From assembly GCF_013426735.1 (NCBI RefSeq), contig NZ_AP023272.1, positions 1,594,501 through 1,658,500 on the forward strand: a stretch of DNA of 64,000 nt. The letters run 5' to 3'. Both the position numbers and the translations under genes were made by a program. How positions within the stretch are numbered: the first letter of the stretch is position 1; every line of letters begins with the position of its first letter. The stretch comes from Agrobacterium vitis (GTDB taxonomy: Bacteria; Pseudomonadota; Alphaproteobacteria; Rhizobiales; Rhizobiaceae). Below the pieces are notes generated by a model that saw nothing but the letters and a program-made list of their open reading frames with translations, made no database searches and was not told the origin of the DNA. Positions 62,706-64,000 of this stretch are shown one piece after another.

Positions 62706-64000
62706 TTAAACCGGAATGCGGATCGTGGCGCGCAGGCCTCCGAGCGGGCTGTCGCCAAGTGTGACATTGCCGCCATGGCTGCGGGCGATGTCGCGGGCAA
62801 TGGCGAGGCCAAGCCCGGTGCCTGACGCATCCTGGTTGCGAGCCTCATCCAGCCGGAAAAACGGCTTGAACACATCGTCGCGGGATTGGGCGGGAATGCC
62901 GGGACCATCATCATCGAAGACGATGGTCAGCCATTTGGTTCCGTGGCGGGCTTCGACATGCATGGTATTGGCATAGCGGCGGCCATTGGCGGCAAGATTG
63001 CCCACCAGCCGCCAGAAGGCATTGGGGCGCACCCGGATCTGCTCGTCACCCTCGATCACATAGCTGAAGGTCTTGCCGTGCAGCCGGTAATCGGCGCTGA
63101 TTTTCTCCAGCATGTCCTTCAGGCTGAAGGGTCCGAAATTTTCCTCGGCCTCGCCCTTGGCAAAGGCCATATAACCTTCCAGCATCGTTTGCATGGCCTC
63201 GACATCTTCATTCAACGGTTCAAGATCGGGATTGTCGCCTGCTAGCGCCAATTGCAACTTGAACCGGGTGAGGATGGTGCGAAGATCGTGGCTGACGCCG
63301 GTCAGCATGGCGGTGCGCTGTTCCATCTGCCGCTCGATGCGCTCGCGCATCAGGATGAAGGCGAGACCTGCCCGGCGGATTTCATCAGCTCCGCGCGGGC
63401 TGAAGTCCTTGGCCGGCTTCTGGCCCTTGCCAAAGCTTTCGGCAGCCTCGGCCAGCGACAGGATTGGGCGGATCTGGCCGCGTAGGAACAGTGCGGCGAT
63501 AACGATCAGCACCAGCGACGTGCCGAACATCCACAACAGGAAGATATGAGTATTTGAGGCATAGGCTTGGTTGCGCCGGGCGAAAATCCGCAGCACCTCG
63601 CCATTCAATTGGATACGGATTTCGATCAGCGGCGAATCGCCGACGGTATCGATCCAGAAGGGCCGCTTGATCTGGTTGCGCAATTCATCGCTGAGCAATT
63701 GATCGAGAATCGAAAAGAATGGCTTGGGGCGAGGGGCCGGCAATTCGCCGTTCTTTTCCAGCGAGGCGACCAGACCCAGCTTGGAATTGGCAATTTTCAG
63801 CGTGTTGGCTGCGTCCTGGGGATAGGTTTCAAGCAAGACGATCACCGTGGCAATGTCACGGGTGACGGCGGCGGACAGGCGTTGCGTCACCATCTGCCAA
63901 TGGCGCTCCATGAACACGAACAGCAAGACGGTCTGGAGGATCAGCATCGGCAGGATGATGATCAGCAGGGCACGGGCAAACAGGCCGGTCGGAAACTGGC
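62706..64000 (-). CDS. EnvZ-like sensor histidine kinase, N-terminus off right edge
   Basis: At least 431 residues are visible; the frame stays open across the right end (upstream codons read FARALLIIILP), so the ATG at 63947 is internal. The order is a membrane helix, a periplasmic sensor (about 140 residues), a second helix, HAMP, HisKA with VSHDLRTILTRFKLQL (phospho-His), and an ATPase domain with N-box LVGNLAANGRRYA, G1 DDDGPGIP and G2 GTGLGLAIARDIA. The Pro-to-Ile change after HDLRT is common in this group. Its response regulator is expected upstream, outside the window. Confidence 0.9.
   Translation of the reverse strand, partial: QFPTGLFARALLIIILPMLILQTVLLFVFMERHWQMVTQRLSAAVTRDIATVIVLLETYPQDAANTLKIANSKLGLVASLEKNGELPAPRPKPFFSILDQLLSDELRNQIKRPFWIDTVGDSPLIEIRIQLNGEVLRIFARRNQAYASNTHIFLLWMFGTSLVLIVIAALFLRGQIRPILSLAEAAESFGKGQKPAKDFSPRGADEIRRAGLAFILMRERIERQMEQRTAMLTGVSHDLRTILTRFKLQLALAGDNPDLEPLNEDVEAMQTMLEGYMAFAKGEAEENFGPFSLKDMLEKISADYRLHGKTFSYVIEGDEQIRVRPNAFWRLVGNLAANGRRYANTMHVEARHGTKWLTIVFDDDGPGIPAQSRDDVFKPFFRLDEARNQDASGTGLGLAIARDIARSHGGNVTLGDSPLGGLRATIRIPV

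Overview
The window reads as chromosomal DNA of a Rhizobiaceae alphaproteobacterium (Agrobacterium/Allorhizobium/Rhizobium type; genus not settled from sequence alone). The indications are high GC with strong GC3 bias, a separate petA-petB-petC (fbcFBC) bc1 operon, a ClpS2-type adaptor, a rhizobial-style flagellin, lgt-midA-pgeF gene order, RIME-like intergenic palindromes, and dense minus-strand operons with ATGA/TGATG overlaps. It is mostly housekeeping core with small accessory insertions. No tRNA, rRNA, prophage, IS element or CRISPR array was found.

Layout. 1-860: 5' part of leuA, preceded by a promoter, a 34-codon leucine-rich leader ORF and competing RNA pairings (an apparent leu attenuator). 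861-3785: benE transporter, a HEPN/MNT two-gene module, clpP. 4018-7296: metallophosphoesterase, Nudix, glutathionyl-hydroquinone reductase-type GST, GNAT. 7322-15972: a seven-gene minus-strand run (moxR, DUF58, BatA/DUF4159, vWA/GATase-like membrane protein, GNAT, metallo-beta-lactamase fold, small unknown). 16173-18708: DUF1285, Nudix CoA pyrophosphatase and CCA-adding enzyme, coupled by ATGA overlaps. 18716-24323: DUF1059, hemF, small unknowns, an isolated divergent flagellin, a GHSKG hydrolase-like protein, trmL.

24792-30321 is the most accessory-looking stretch. Two paralogous ABC exporters flank an aac(6')-I-like acetyltransferase, followed by a topAI (yjhX) toxin-like gene whose yjhQ-like GNAT partner carries an in-frame amber codon. 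30365-35491: an EEP-family phosphatase/nuclease, petABC and apt. 35509-38430: lysE-araC-gpx-maoC-maoC, probably one minus-strand unit. 38479-43437: secreted unknown, ychF, clpS2, GNAT-ycxB-pth.

43515-47828: periplasmic binding protein, GGDEF/EAL protein, rplY. 48197-51617: a GAF/Fis activator, an aldehyde dehydrogenase and DUF779, with a 47-bp inverted repeat between regulator and dehydrogenase. 51647-57804: wHTH-like protein, prs, methyltransferase, lipoprotein, M24-like protein without metal ligands, pgeF. 57983-64000: midA-lgt, ubiK, ybjN-proC-csaA, and an EnvZ-like histidine kinase that runs off the right end.
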